A program made the position numbers and the translations under genes. From Bacteroidales bacterium (lineage in GTDB: Bacteria > Bacteroidota > Bacteroidia > Bacteroidales > F082): DNA of 10,533 bases. Each line of letters begins with the position of its first letter. The stretch's first letter is position 1. Location: positions 1 to 10,533 of the forward strand of contig JADYZK010000280.1 of the NCBI GenBank assembly GCA_020853175.1. Direction: 5' to 3'. Positions 1 through 7,026 of this stretch are shown here, one piece after another. The notes beneath the pieces were generated by a model, which was not told the origin of the DNA, made no database searches, and was given only the letters and a program-made list of their open reading frames with translations.

Positions 1-683
1 GCCCTGAAATTGAAATCATTGGCGAAACCGATGGGGTGAAAAGCACCATGGAGATGATAGAAACTGAGCATCCCGATTTGGTCATTCTCGACATACATTT
101 AAAGGATGGCACTGCCTTCGATTTGCTAAACTCTTTAGATGTCATTCGTTTCAATTTCATTTTCATCACGGCATACGAAAAGTATATTGTTGAGGCGTTG
201 AGCTTTAGTGCTATCAAATATTTTCTTAAACCGGTGAATCCAATTGAGCTGGCCGCCGAGCTGAACAAGTTGGCGACTACTTTTCAATTCGAGAAAATCA
301 GCTTAAAGGTTAACGCCTTTCTTACCAATATCATTCCCGATTTTGAAATGGGCAAAAAACTTGTGCTTGAGGCCGATTCGGGCGTTTATTTAATTACCAT
401 CAATGATATTATTCGATGCGAAGGCATTGGAAAAAAAACACAGTTTCACCTTAAAAGCGATGAAAAAATAATCATCAATAAGCCTTTTCAAGAGTATGAA
501 AAACTGTTTGAAAATCATAATTTTGCAGCCTTAGGAAATTTGCAAATGCTTAACCTGCTTCACTTTAAAACATTCGATTCCACCGGGGCCAACAACATTG
601 TAACCAGCGACGATGTTTATGTGCCCTACGATCCCGAAAGAAAAACCAAACTATTGGAAATGCTGCATCAATTGAAAAAATGA
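1..683 (+). CDS. LytTR-family response regulator (5'-truncated by window edge)
   Basis: The reading frame is open to the left edge (first complete codon at position 3), so the true start lies outside the window; 226 residues are visible. The first half is a CheY-like receiver: the phosphoacceptor Asp is in LDIHLKDG (codon 90-92), the conserved Thr is in FITAYEKY, and the conserved Lys is in YFLKPVNP. The second half, about visible residues 118-222, fits a LytTR DNA-binding domain (IIRCEGIGKKTQFHL, then INKPFQEYEKLF, then a C-terminal VYVPYDPERKTKLLEML strand-helix). By family knowledge such proteins are phosphorylated by LytS-like histidine kinases and bind promoter repeats. The segment that normally reads F.R.H.S..VN is strongly divergent here. 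The partner kinase is not visible and may lie upstream. The next gene starts one base after this stop. The family call is firm; the regulon is unknown. Confidence 0.9.
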   Translation, partial: PEIEIIGETDGVKSTMEMIETEHPDLVILDIHLKDGTAFDLLNSLDVIRFNFIFITAYEKYIVEALSFSAIKYFLKPVNPIELAAELNKLATTFQFEKISLKVNAFLTNIIPDFEMGKKLVLEADSGVYLITINDIIRCEGIGKKTQFHLKSDEKIIINKPFQEYEKLFENHNFAALGNLQMLNLLHFKTFDSTGANNIVTSDDVYVPYDPERKTKLLEMLHQLKK

Positions 684-684
684 A

Positions 685-1761
685 ATGTATCAAATAAAAG
701 AGCCGCATCACTTTTTCTCTGATTCCATTCAATACTATCATGTCATGTTTAATGATATCGAAGCTGCTAAAAAATGCGTGCTTATTCAAACATATCGTGT
801 TGGATATGATGAAGTTGGTGTTCGTCTTAAAGAAGCTTTGCTCAGAAAGGCCAAAGCAGGCTTGGAAGTAAAACTGCTGATTGATGCCTGGGGTGGAGCT
901 GCTGTGAGCAGAGATTTTTTTTCTGATTTGATTCAACAGGGTGCTGAAGTGAGGTTCTTCGAGAAAATTAAGTTTAACACCGACATATTTACCAGAGGCC
1001 ATCGCCGCAACCACAAAAAGCTGATACTTATTGATGATGAAATTGCCTATATCGGTTCTGCGAACTTTACAGAATATAGTCTGAACTGGCGCGAATCCAT
1101 GCTGCGCACCAAAGGCGGACTTTGCCACACTTTTACAAAAGCTTTTCGTCAAGACTTTAAAATCTATAACAAATATATTTTCGGAAAAGCCTATTATTTG
1201 CGCCTGCTGCGCCACGATGACTTTGAAATCGTTCGCGATATGCCTTCCATCACCAAACAGCCGATCATGCGTCGCTATATCTATATGATAAAAAACGCAA
1301 CTTCTGCCATTGATATCGAAACCCCATATTTTTTACCCGGTTACAAACTTCGCAAAGCACTCATGGATGCTGCACAGCGCGGAATTGCAGTAAAAGTCAT
1401 CATCCCTAAACGATCCGACGTTGGTCTGGTGGATATCCTGCGAAACAAATATCTCGGACAATTGCATGAAGCCGGTATACAGTTTATGTTGTACTTTCCG
1501 CACAACCTCCACGCAAAACTTCTTCTCATTGACAACCATACTTTTAGTATTGGGTCGCCAAATTTCGACTACAGAAGTTTTCGGTATATGCACGAAATTG
1601 TTCTCGTCGGTACCGAACAAACCATCGTCGAACAAGTGCAAAAACACATCAAAATTTCACTTGAAAATTCGGAACTGTTCAATTACGAACAATGGAAGCG
1701 CCGGTCATTGATCAATAAATTTTTCGAATGGCTACTGCTGCCCTTTCGACATTTGCTGTAA
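685..1761 (+). CDS. Cardiolipin synthase-like phospholipase D protein (two HKD motifs)
   Basis: A 358-residue protein with two phospholipase D catalytic motifs. The first is HKKLILID (His110, Lys112, Asp117) followed by IGSANF. The second is HAKLLLID (His276, Lys278, Asp283) followed by IGSPNFDYRSF, where the trailing RSF is typical of bacterial cardiolipin synthases. By family knowledge the reaction is transesterification between two phosphatidylglycerols (or PE and PG) giving cardiolipin at the inner membrane. It lacks the N-terminal transmembrane hairpin of long ClsA-type enzymes and so resembles the shorter ClsB-like architecture. The C-terminus (INKFFEWLLLPFRHLL) could be an amphipathic membrane-binding helix. 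The ATG at 685 is one base after the stop of the response regulator, which suggests translational coupling; no Shine-Dalgarno sequence is seen. It could be another phosphatidyltransferase or a phospholipase, but both HKD motifs are complete. Confidence 0.9.
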   Translation: MYQIKEPHHFFSDSIQYYHVMFNDIEAAKKCVLIQTYRVGYDEVGVRLKEALLRKAKAGLEVKLLIDAWGGAAVSRDFFSDLIQQGAEVRFFEKIKFNTDIFTRGHRRNHKKLILIDDEIAYIGSANFTEYSLNWRESMLRTKGGLCHTFTKAFRQDFKIYNKYIFGKAYYLRLLRHDDFEIVRDMPSITKQPIMRRYIYMIKNATSAIDIETPYFLPGYKLRKALMDAAQRGIAVKVIIPKRSDVGLVDILRNKYLGQLHEAGIQFMLYFPHNLHAKLLLIDNHTFSIGSPNFDYRSFRYMHEIVLVGTEQTIVEQVQKHIKISLENSELFNYEQWKRRSLINKFFEWLLLPFRHLL

Positions 1762-1829
1762 GGCAGTTCGTTACGTTTTTTACCCTTCAAAAAATCCTTT
1801 TCCCCATCAAATGGCTTGGTAATTTTGCC

Positions 1830-1837
1830 TATTTTTG
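1830..1837 (+). promoter_or_regulatory. Candidate Bacteroidota -7 box upstream of rocD
   Basis: TATTTTTG matches the Bacteroidota sigma-A -7 consensus TAnnTTTG exactly and lies 50 bases before the rocD ATG, in the 126-base gap after the phospholipase D gene. No convincing -33 TTTG is seen at the usual spacing, so this rests on the -7 box alone. Confidence 0.4.
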
Positions 1838-1887
1838 CAATTAATTGTTATATAATTCACAATAAAAACCCCTTAACCTGTTTCATT

Positions 1888-3123
1888 ATGAAGGAAAAAA
1901 TTAGCTCGCAGCAGGCCATCGCACTCGAAGAAAAGTATGGCGCGCACAATTATCATCCCCTGCCTGTTGTACTTTCAAAAGGGATTGGCGCAAAAGTTTG
2001 GGATGCCGAAGGCAAAGAATATTTCGATTTCCTTTCTGCTTATTCAGCCGTTAACCAAGGCCATTGTCACCCAAAAATTATTCAAGCATTGGTGGATCAG
2101 GCCCAAACGCTTACCCTTACCTCAAGGGCGTTTTACAACGATGTGCTGGGAGTGTATGAAAAATACATCACCGAATTTTTTGGATACGATAAAGTTCTAC
2201 CGATGAACTCGGGTGCCGAAGGCGATGAAACAGCATTAAAACTTTGTCGTAAATGGGCTTACACCGTGAAAGGTATTCCCGAAAATATGGCGAAAATTAT
2301 TGTCTGTGCCGACAATTTCCATGGACGCACCATCACAGTGATCAGTATGTCAACCGATCCCGATTCAAGAGATGGATTTGGCCCTTACACTCCCGGTTTT
2401 GTCACTATTCCCTATAACGACCTTAAAGCACTCGAAACAGCACTCGAAGACCCTAATGTAGCTGGATTTCTTGTTGAACCTATTCAAGGTGAAGCAGGCG
2501 TTTTTGTTCCGGATGAGGGATATTTGAAAAGTGCTTTTGAAATGTGTAAAGCCAAAAACGTACTTTTCATTGCCGACGAGGTACAAACCGGCATCGCCCG
2601 CACCGGAAAACTGTTGGCTTGCGACCACGAAGGCGTTAAACCAGATATTTTGATCCTTGGAAAAGCCCTTTCAGGAGGCGTTTATCCTGTTTCGGCAGTT
2701 TTGACCCGCGACGAAGTGATGTTAACCATAAAACCTGGTGAGCATGGATCAACTTTTGGTGGAAATCCTGTTGCAGCCCGCGTAGCTATTGCAGCGCTTG
2801 AGGTGGTGAGAGAAGAAAATCTGGCCGAAAAAGCTGAACATTTAGGAAAAATATTCCGTGCCGAAATGCAAAAACTGGTCGTTGAAACTGAACTCGTCAC
2901 TAAAGTACGCGGCAAAGGGCTTCTCAATGCAGTTATCGTAAATGATTCGCCATCAAGCCACACCGCATGGGATATCTGTATGAAGATGGCCGAAAATGGT
3001 GTGCTTGCCAAGCCAACCCACGGCAACATTATTCGCTTCGCACCTCCTTTGGTCATTACCGAAGAACAACTTCGTGATGCCATTGAAAGGATCAAAAAGT
3101 CGTTTCGCGAATTTGTAAAGTAG
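1888..3123 (+). CDS. rocD: Ornithine aminotransferase (ornithine-oxo-acid transaminase)
   Basis: A 411-residue class-III, pyridoxal-phosphate-dependent aminotransferase. By family knowledge it moves the delta-amino group of ornithine to 2-oxoglutarate, giving glutamate 5-semialdehyde and glutamate, and so links arginine/ornithine breakdown to proline and glutamate. The Schiff-base lysine is Lys259 in [10 protein letters not shown], and the PLP-pyridine Asp is Asp230 in FIADEVQTG. The N-terminal run around [11 protein letters not shown] is characteristic of ornithine rather than acetylornithine aminotransferases, and the length is normal. The ATG at 1888 is chosen because a longer in-frame start (TTG at 1816) would add 24 residues of unrelated, AT-rich translation and would place the start codon upstream of the -7 box. 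It appears monocistronic: its own candidate promoter precedes it and a strong terminator follows 8 bases after the stop. Confidence 0.95.
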   Translation: MKEKISSQQAIALEEKYGAHNYHPLPVVLSKGIGAKVWDAEGKEYFDFLSAYSAVNQGHCHPKIIQALVDQAQTLTLTSRAFYNDVLGVYEKYITEFFGYDKVLPMNSGAEGDETALKLCRKWAYTVKGIPENMAKIIVCADNFHGRTITVISMSTDPDSRDGFGPYTPGFVTIPYNDLKALETALEDPNVAGFLVEPIQGEAGVFVPDEGYLKSAFEMCKAKNVLFIADEVQTGIARTGKLLACDHEGVKPDILILGKALSGGVYPVSAVLTRDEVMLTIKPGEHGSTFGGNPVAARVAIAALEVVREENLAEKAEHLGKIFRAEMQKLVVETELVTKVRGKGLLNAVIVNDSPSSHTAWDICMKMAENGVLAKPTHGNIIRFAPPLVITEEQLRDAIERIKKSFREFVK

Positions 3124-3131
3124 TACTTGAC

Positions 3132-3201
3132 AATCAAAAAAAAGAGTATTTTGGTGAGACGCAATGCAATACGTCTCACCAAAATACTCTTTTTTTTGAT
3201 T
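3132..3201. terminator. Bidirectional rho-independent terminator (perfect 30-bp hairpin)
   Basis: Positions 3132-3161 and 3172-3201 are perfect reverse complements over 30 bases, around a 10-base loop (CAATGCAATA). The outer part of each arm holds A8 (3136-3143) or T8 (3190-3197), so transcripts from either side end in a GC-containing stem followed by a U-tract. The hairpin sits 8 bases after the rocD stop and 9 bases after the superoxide dismutase stop on the other strand, so it is placed almost symmetrically to end both convergent genes. The inner stem GGTGAGACG/CGTCTCACC looks like a palindromic-repeat core. Confidence 0.93.
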
Positions 3202-3210
3202 TATAGACGA

Positions 3211-3834
3211 TTATTTTATCGCCTTGGCGTAATTGGCAGCCACTTCGGCCCAATTCACAACATTCCAAAAGGCTGAAACGTAATCAGGTCTTTTGTTCTG
3301 GTATTTCAAATAATAGGCGTGTTCCCAAACATCGAGGCCGAGAATGGGTGTGCCTTTGCAGTCGCTAACATCCATCAACGGGTTGTCCTGGTTGGGTGTT
3401 GAGCAAACAGAAAGCGTTTTGTCGGCTTTAACAGCCAACCAAGCCCATCCACTTCCAAAACGGGTTTTTGCTGCAGCGTTAAATTGTTCTTGCATGGCTT
3501 CAAATGAACCAAAAGCTTTTACAATGGCATCGGCCAACTCGCCCGTAGGCTTTCCGCCTCCATCGGGTGACATCACACTCCAAAATAGTTCGTGGTTATA
3601 ATGTCCCCCACCATTGTTTCGCACGGCTACAGGATATTTGCTGATGTTGGCTAACAAATCGGAAAAGCACATGTCCGCCATTTCATTGTCTTTGGTGGCA
3701 GCGTTTAAGTTATCAAAATAGGCCTTGTGGTGACGGGTGTAATGAATTTCCATCGTCATGGCATCAATATGAGGCTCTAAGGCAGTGTAGGAATAAGGTA
3801 ATTGTGGGAATTGAAGTTCTTTAACTTTTGACAT
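3211..3834 (-). CDS. sodA: Superoxide dismutase, Mn/Fe family (Mn-type or cambialistic)
   Basis: A 207-residue protein that by family knowledge converts superoxide to oxygen and hydrogen peroxide in the cytoplasm. The four metal ligands fit His31 (MEIHYTRHH), His81 ([11 protein letters not shown]), Asp168 and His172 ([10 protein letters not shown], the family signature). Gly77 in GGGH and Gln149 in STPNQDNP are the arrangement usual in Mn-type enzymes, where the outer-sphere glutamine comes from the C-terminal domain; Fe-type enzymes carry it in the NH motif region. Known Bacteroidota homologues are often cambialistic, so metal use cannot be settled from sequence. The ATG at 3834 is chosen over an upstream in-frame TTG at 3873, because the latter would put the start codon upstream of the candidate -7 box. 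No signal peptide is seen. Confidence 0.95.
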   Translation of the reverse strand: MSKVKELQFPQLPYSYTALEPHIDAMTMEIHYTRHHKAYFDNLNAATKDNEMADMCFSDLLANISKYPVAVRNNGGGHYNHELFWSVMSPDGGGKPTGELADAIVKAFGSFEAMQEQFNAAAKTRFGSGWAWLAVKADKTLSVCSTPNQDNPLMDVSDCKGTPILGLDVWEHAYYLKYQNKRPDYVSAFWNVVNWAEVAANYAKAIK

Positions 3835-3862
3835 AATTGTATGTTTTAATGGGTGAATGATA

Positions 3863-3870
3863 CAAAGGTA
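3863..3870 (-). promoter_or_regulatory. Candidate -7 box of the superoxide dismutase gene
   Basis: On the minus strand this reads TACCTTTG, an exact match to the Bacteroidota TAnnTTTG -7 consensus, 28 bases before the chosen ATG. A -33 TTTG is not clear at 17-21 bases upstream. It lies in the 100-base gap between the TonB receptor gene and the dismutase, so the dismutase probably has its own transcript. Confidence 0.5.
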
Positions 3871-3934
3871 CAATACTGTTTAGAATTGTTTTAAATAACC
3901 CCTTAAACATTAAACAAAATTAACATTCAAAGGT

Positions 3935-6484
3935 TCAAAACTCTACAACAAGTTTGAGATTGAGTTGGCGTGGAGTAAGATAATTGGGTACTCCATACTG
4001 GATATTGTTCACATCTTTGACCCAAGTGTAAGAAATGGTATTGCTGATCTGCAACAAGTTAAAGACTTCAAGGCTGAGCCACATGTTTTTGATGTGTCGC
4101 GTAACCGGCGAGCGCCAGTCGTTGCGCTCCTCGCCCAAAAGCTGTTTACTGAAACCGATGTCCACCCTGCGATATTCAGGCATGCGCCGTGTTTGTTGGT
4201 ACCTTTCGGTGTTGGGCGGGCCAAAAGGCAGGCGCGATCCAAAGATGAGTTTGAGATGCACCCTAAAGGTGGGATAGCGGGGAATATAATCTTGAAAAAA
4301 GATTGCGAATTGAATCCGCTGATCGGCTGGCCGCGGAATAAAACCCGGAAAAGCAGTAACGGTATCAGCAATAGTTTGGTTTTCACTCAGTATGGTAATG
4401 CGCTCTCCATCCGTATTGATAGGGTAGGTATAGCTGTCGTTTTTGATGTTTTCTGCCGTCTTCATCACCGAGAGGCTGGCCCAACTTTCAATGCCTTTCA
4501 CAAACTCACCATTAACTTTCAGATCAATTCCGGTGGCATAACCACTCGATTGTTGATCGGCATAGTACCTAATTCTGACATTGTCAATTTCATAAGGAAT
4601 AAGCCGATCGAAATATTTGTAGTAAAACTCCGATGTAAAAATAAAGGGGCGGTTCCAAGCTACAAAATCGTAATCGCCAGCTGCAACAACTTGAAAGCTT
4701 CTTTGAGATCGCGGATCAGCAAAAAGAGAGCCGTCAAACATTCTCATCTCGCGGTAGTATGGCGATTGGCTATAAACCCCGGCAGCTAACCTGAATTGCA
4801 TTTTTTGCTCCCATTCGGGTTTGATGGTAGCACTAATTCTTGGACTGACCGTCCATTCGTTGGCATATCCCCAATAGTTTGTCCGAAGGCCGGCAGTGAT
4901 GGTGTAAAAAGTGCTGTTAAGGCTGGTGAAGTTCCAAGAATGTTGAACAAAAGCATTCAAATTATGCACTTGCAACTTGTTGTCGGCTCTTGCCACTTCA
5001 TTAAGGATGAGATCGGTAACTTCTGGGTTGGGATGGCCGACCATGTCAGTCGGGCGCGGAAGGGTGAATCCGGCTGAATCGAGCAGTTCCCATTCTCTCA
5101 TGCGGTCGTCAATATATTGAAATTGGTAGCGCGCTCCCCATTTTAAAACACTGTGGATGCGTGCCCGAGTGCCTTTGTGCTCTAAATTGAAAACATTGGC
5201 CTTGAACGCATTACGTGCATGGTCAATGAATGTTCCAATGCCTTGCGCTTGTATTACGTTGCCAAATTGCTCGCTTCCTAATGAGGTTTCAAGTTTTCCA
5301 ATCCAATATTGGCCTTGTATGTCGTAGGTTTCAGACTCCACCGATCGGTAAGCTGAAGCAATCAATTTAAGTTCCGTTTCGTTGTTTGGTCGGTGGCTCA
5401 AGGTCACAGCACCCATACCGGTTTCATAGCGATCCACTTCTTGTCCGTCGAAATATATTGTCAATCTGAAGGCTTCTTTAAAGGTTCCGAAATCGGTTTG
5501 TCGGGTCTCAGGCACCAATTTGTATTGGTTGCGCGAATAATAGCCCAAAAAAGAGAGATCCCACTTGTTGTTGATTTGATAATTGATTAACGCTTGCAGG
5601 TCGAAAAAATTAGGTTGATATTCGCCTTTGGTCTCCAATGCGTTAAGCACATATTGGGTGGTTTTGTAGCGTGTACCAAGCAAGTATGAAAGTTTTCCGT
5701 TTTTGTTTGTGCCCTCGGCGTGAAGATCGGCACCGAGCAAGCTTACCGAGGCTGAGCCTGCTTTTTCACTTGGTTTTTTGTAAGTGATATCGAGTACCGA
5801 CGACAGTTTGTCGCCGTATTCGGCAGCAAAGCCTCCGGCAGAAAAGCTGATACCCGAAACCAATGAAGAGTTCAAAAAACTCAAACCTTCCTGCTGTCCT
5901 GATCGGATAAGGAAAGGCCGATATATTTCGATGCCATTGACATACACCAAATTTTCATCGAAATTGCCACCACGTACTGTGTATTGCGAACTCAACTCAT
6001 TATTGGATGACACGCCGGGCAAGGTTTTGATGAGCTCCTCGATGCCACTTCCCATAGTGGGCAGCAGTTGTGCCGACTTGGGATTGAGTTTGTTGAGTCC
6101 GGTGGTATTCATCCGTTCATCTTTCACCACCGCGGTAGGCAGCACTGTTGAGGTTTGAAAAAGGGTAACATCTAAACCAAGCACCTCACCACTTTTCACC
6201 TTCACTGTATGGTCAGCGTTTTTAAATCCTATGAAAGAAAAGGTTAAAATAATAGTAGTGTCAGCGGGCAGGCGAAGTTCATAAAAGCCTCGCATATCAG
6301 TAGTTACACCACTCGATTTAGATTTTACGGCTACATTGGCAAGCTCTACCGCCCGACCTTTTTCGTCGGTAACTCTGCCTTTAACTGTTCCGGTGTTCTG
6401 GCCCACAGTGTGAAAAGGGACAACAAAAAGCAGCAACAGCAACTGCACCATAATAATTTTCATGCGCGGAGGGGTTTGTTGCAT
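3935..6484 (-). CDS. TonB-dependent outer-membrane receptor with carboxypeptidase-regulatory-like domain
   Basis: An 849-residue outer-membrane transporter. Residues 8-29 form a signal peptide (basic n-region, LLLLLFVV core, likely cleavage near TVGQ). Residues about 32-108 are a CarboxypepD_reg-like beta-sandwich (TVKGRVTDEKGR, TTDMRGFYELRLP), common in Bacteroidota receptors. Residues about 125-240 are the plug domain (IEELIKTLPGV, QYTVRGGNFDENLVYVNGIE, FAAEYGDKLSSVLDI). The rest is a long beta-barrel region ending in the aromatic-terminated strand LKLVVEF, as expected for BAM-dependent insertion. By family knowledge it imports a substrate with energy from TonB-ExbBD. No SusD-like gene is adjacent, and the protein is shorter than typical SusC proteins of about 1000 residues, so it is probably a stand-alone receptor with unknown substrate. 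An alternative start is the ATG at 6463, which would still leave a full signal peptide. Confidence 0.93.
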   Translation of the reverse strand: MQQTPPRMKIIMVQLLLLLFVVPFHTVGQNTGTVKGRVTDEKGRAVELANVAVKSKSSGVTTDMRGFYELRLPADTTIILTFSFIGFKNADHTVKVKSGEVLGLDVTLFQTSTVLPTAVVKDERMNTTGLNKLNPKSAQLLPTMGSGIEELIKTLPGVSSNNELSSQYTVRGGNFDENLVYVNGIEIYRPFLIRSGQQEGLSFLNSSLVSGISFSAGGFAAEYGDKLSSVLDITYKKPSEKAGSASVSLLGADLHAEGTNKNGKLSYLLGTRYKTTQYVLNALETKGEYQPNFFDLQALINYQINNKWDLSFLGYYSRNQYKLVPETRQTDFGTFKEAFRLTIYFDGQEVDRYETGMGAVTLSHRPNNETELKLIASAYRSVESETYDIQGQYWIGKLETSLGSEQFGNVIQAQGIGTFIDHARNAFKANVFNLEHKGTRARIHSVLKWGARYQFQYIDDRMREWELLDSAGFTLPRPTDMVGHPNPEVTDLILNEVARADNKLQVHNLNAFVQHSWNFTSLNSTFYTITAGLRTNYWGYANEWTVSPRISATIKPEWEQKMQFRLAAGVYSQSPYYREMRMFDGSLFADPRSQRSFQVVAAGDYDFVAWNRPFIFTSEFYYKYFDRLIPYEIDNVRIRYYADQQSSGYATGIDLKVNGEFVKGIESWASLSVMKTAENIKNDSYTYPINTDGERITILSENQTIADTVTAFPGFIPRPADQRIQFAIFFQDYIPRYPTFRVHLKLIFGSRLPFGPPNTERYQQTRRMPEYRRVDIGFSKQLLGEERNDWRSPVTRHIKNMWLSLEVFNLLQISNTISYTWVKDVNNIQYGVPNYLTPRQLNLKLVVEF

Positions 6485-6531
6485 ACTAACTGATTCAAAA
6501 CAGTTTTATTTTGTTTCTGAGCCATAAAAAT

Positions 6532-6562
6532 AAAAAAAGCTGCTATCGTTACCAACAGCAGC
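6532..6562 (-). terminator. Rho-independent terminator of rpmB
   Basis: On the minus strand GCTGCT...AGCAGC pairs over 6 bp, extended inward by four more pairs (two of them G-U) to a GTAA tetraloop of the stable GNRA type. Seven T residues follow directly. It begins 21 bases after the rpmB stop and separates rpmB from the downstream TonB-receptor gene. Confidence 0.85.
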
Positions 6563-6583
6563 CTTTGAAATATTTTATGCGTT

Positions 6584-6826
6584 TTAGTGCTTGTAGAGGT
6601 TGCCGGTTTTGTCAGCATCCAACAAAGCAGCATAAATACCTTTTTTGTTGATCACACGCAAACCTGCGGCACTAACTTTCAAGGTGATCCATTCTTCCAT
6701 TTCAGGAACAAAGAAACGTTTTACATGAAGATTAGGTGAAAATGTTCTCCTGGTCTTACGGTTAGAGTGTGAAACGTTGTTTCCTGATATTACTTTTTTT
6801 CCTGTAATCTGACAAACTTTCGACAT
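6584..6826 (-). CDS. rpmB: 50S ribosomal protein bL28
   Basis: An 80-residue basic protein, full length for bL28. It starts MSKVCQITGKKVISGNNVSHS, continues with NRKTRRTFSPNLHVKRFF, and ends with the typical VSAAGLRVINKKGI segment; together these define the family. It is part of the large ribosomal subunit. Only one Cys (Cys5) is present, so it is the zinc-free form. In many Bacteroidota rpmB is followed by rpmG (bL33) and a short DUF4295 protein; here a terminator follows directly, so the gene appears to be transcribed alone. No Shine-Dalgarno sequence is seen before the ATG. Confidence 0.97.
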   Translation of the reverse strand: MSKVCQITGKKVISGNNVSHSNRKTRRTFSPNLHVKRFFVPEMEEWITLKVSAAGLRVINKKGIYAALLDADKTGNLYKH

Positions 6827-6868
6827 GGCGCTATGGTTTTAAATCATTTCTTCCCTCAAAAGGGAGTG

Positions 6869-6900
6869 CAAAATAACTCATATTTTTCGAGATACACAAG
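6869..6900 (-). promoter_or_regulatory. Candidate rpmB promoter (-33 CTTG, -7 TTATTTTG)
   Basis: On the minus strand CTTG (6897-6900) is followed after 20 bases by TTATTTTG (6869-6876). This fits the Bacteroidota arrangement of TTTG, 17-21 bases, TAnnTTTG with one mismatch in each element. It lies 43 bases before the rpmB ATG. A small hairpin, TCCCT/AGGGA with a 4-base loop (6852-6865), would fall in the resulting 5' leader. The rest of the 6827-7026 gap is AT-rich and shows no gene. Confidence 0.5.
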
Positions 6901-7026
6901 GGCGCATTTGAAAAAATACCTTATTTTTTGCTTTTACAATCAATGAAAACAGCTAAATAGCTAAATATGAATAGTTTAAAACTTATTTCATGATCAGATA
7001 TTGATCCTTAAAAACAACGGTAAGCA

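Noticed and set aside
565..1215. 216-codon open frame on the - strand across the response regulator and phospholipase D genes
   Set aside because: It spans two well-supported genes on the opposite strand and its translation shows no family features.
1757..1790. Possible terminator after the phospholipase D gene (GTAA...TTAC followed by TTTTTT)
   Set aside because: The stem is only about 4 bp of weak pairs, too poor to call a terminator.
1816..1887. N-terminal extension of the ornithine aminotransferase from a TTG
   Set aside because: The 24 extra residues match nothing in the family, come from AT-rich intergenic DNA, and would start upstream of the candidate -7 box.
3965..4789. 274-codon open frame on the + strand, opposite the TonB receptor gene
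   Set aside because: It lies wholly within the receptor coding sequence on the other strand, has no recognisable domain and reads as low-quality composition; the receptor frame is clearly the real one.
6952..6967. Tandem GCTAAATA x2
   Set aside because: Two copies of an AT-rich octamer are expected by chance in this intergenic sequence and no further copies follow.
6992..7006. GATCA/TGATC inverted repeat downstream of the helix-hairpin-helix gene
   Set aside because: The 5-bp stem has no T-tract on the transcribed side, so it does not qualify as a terminator; it may be chance.
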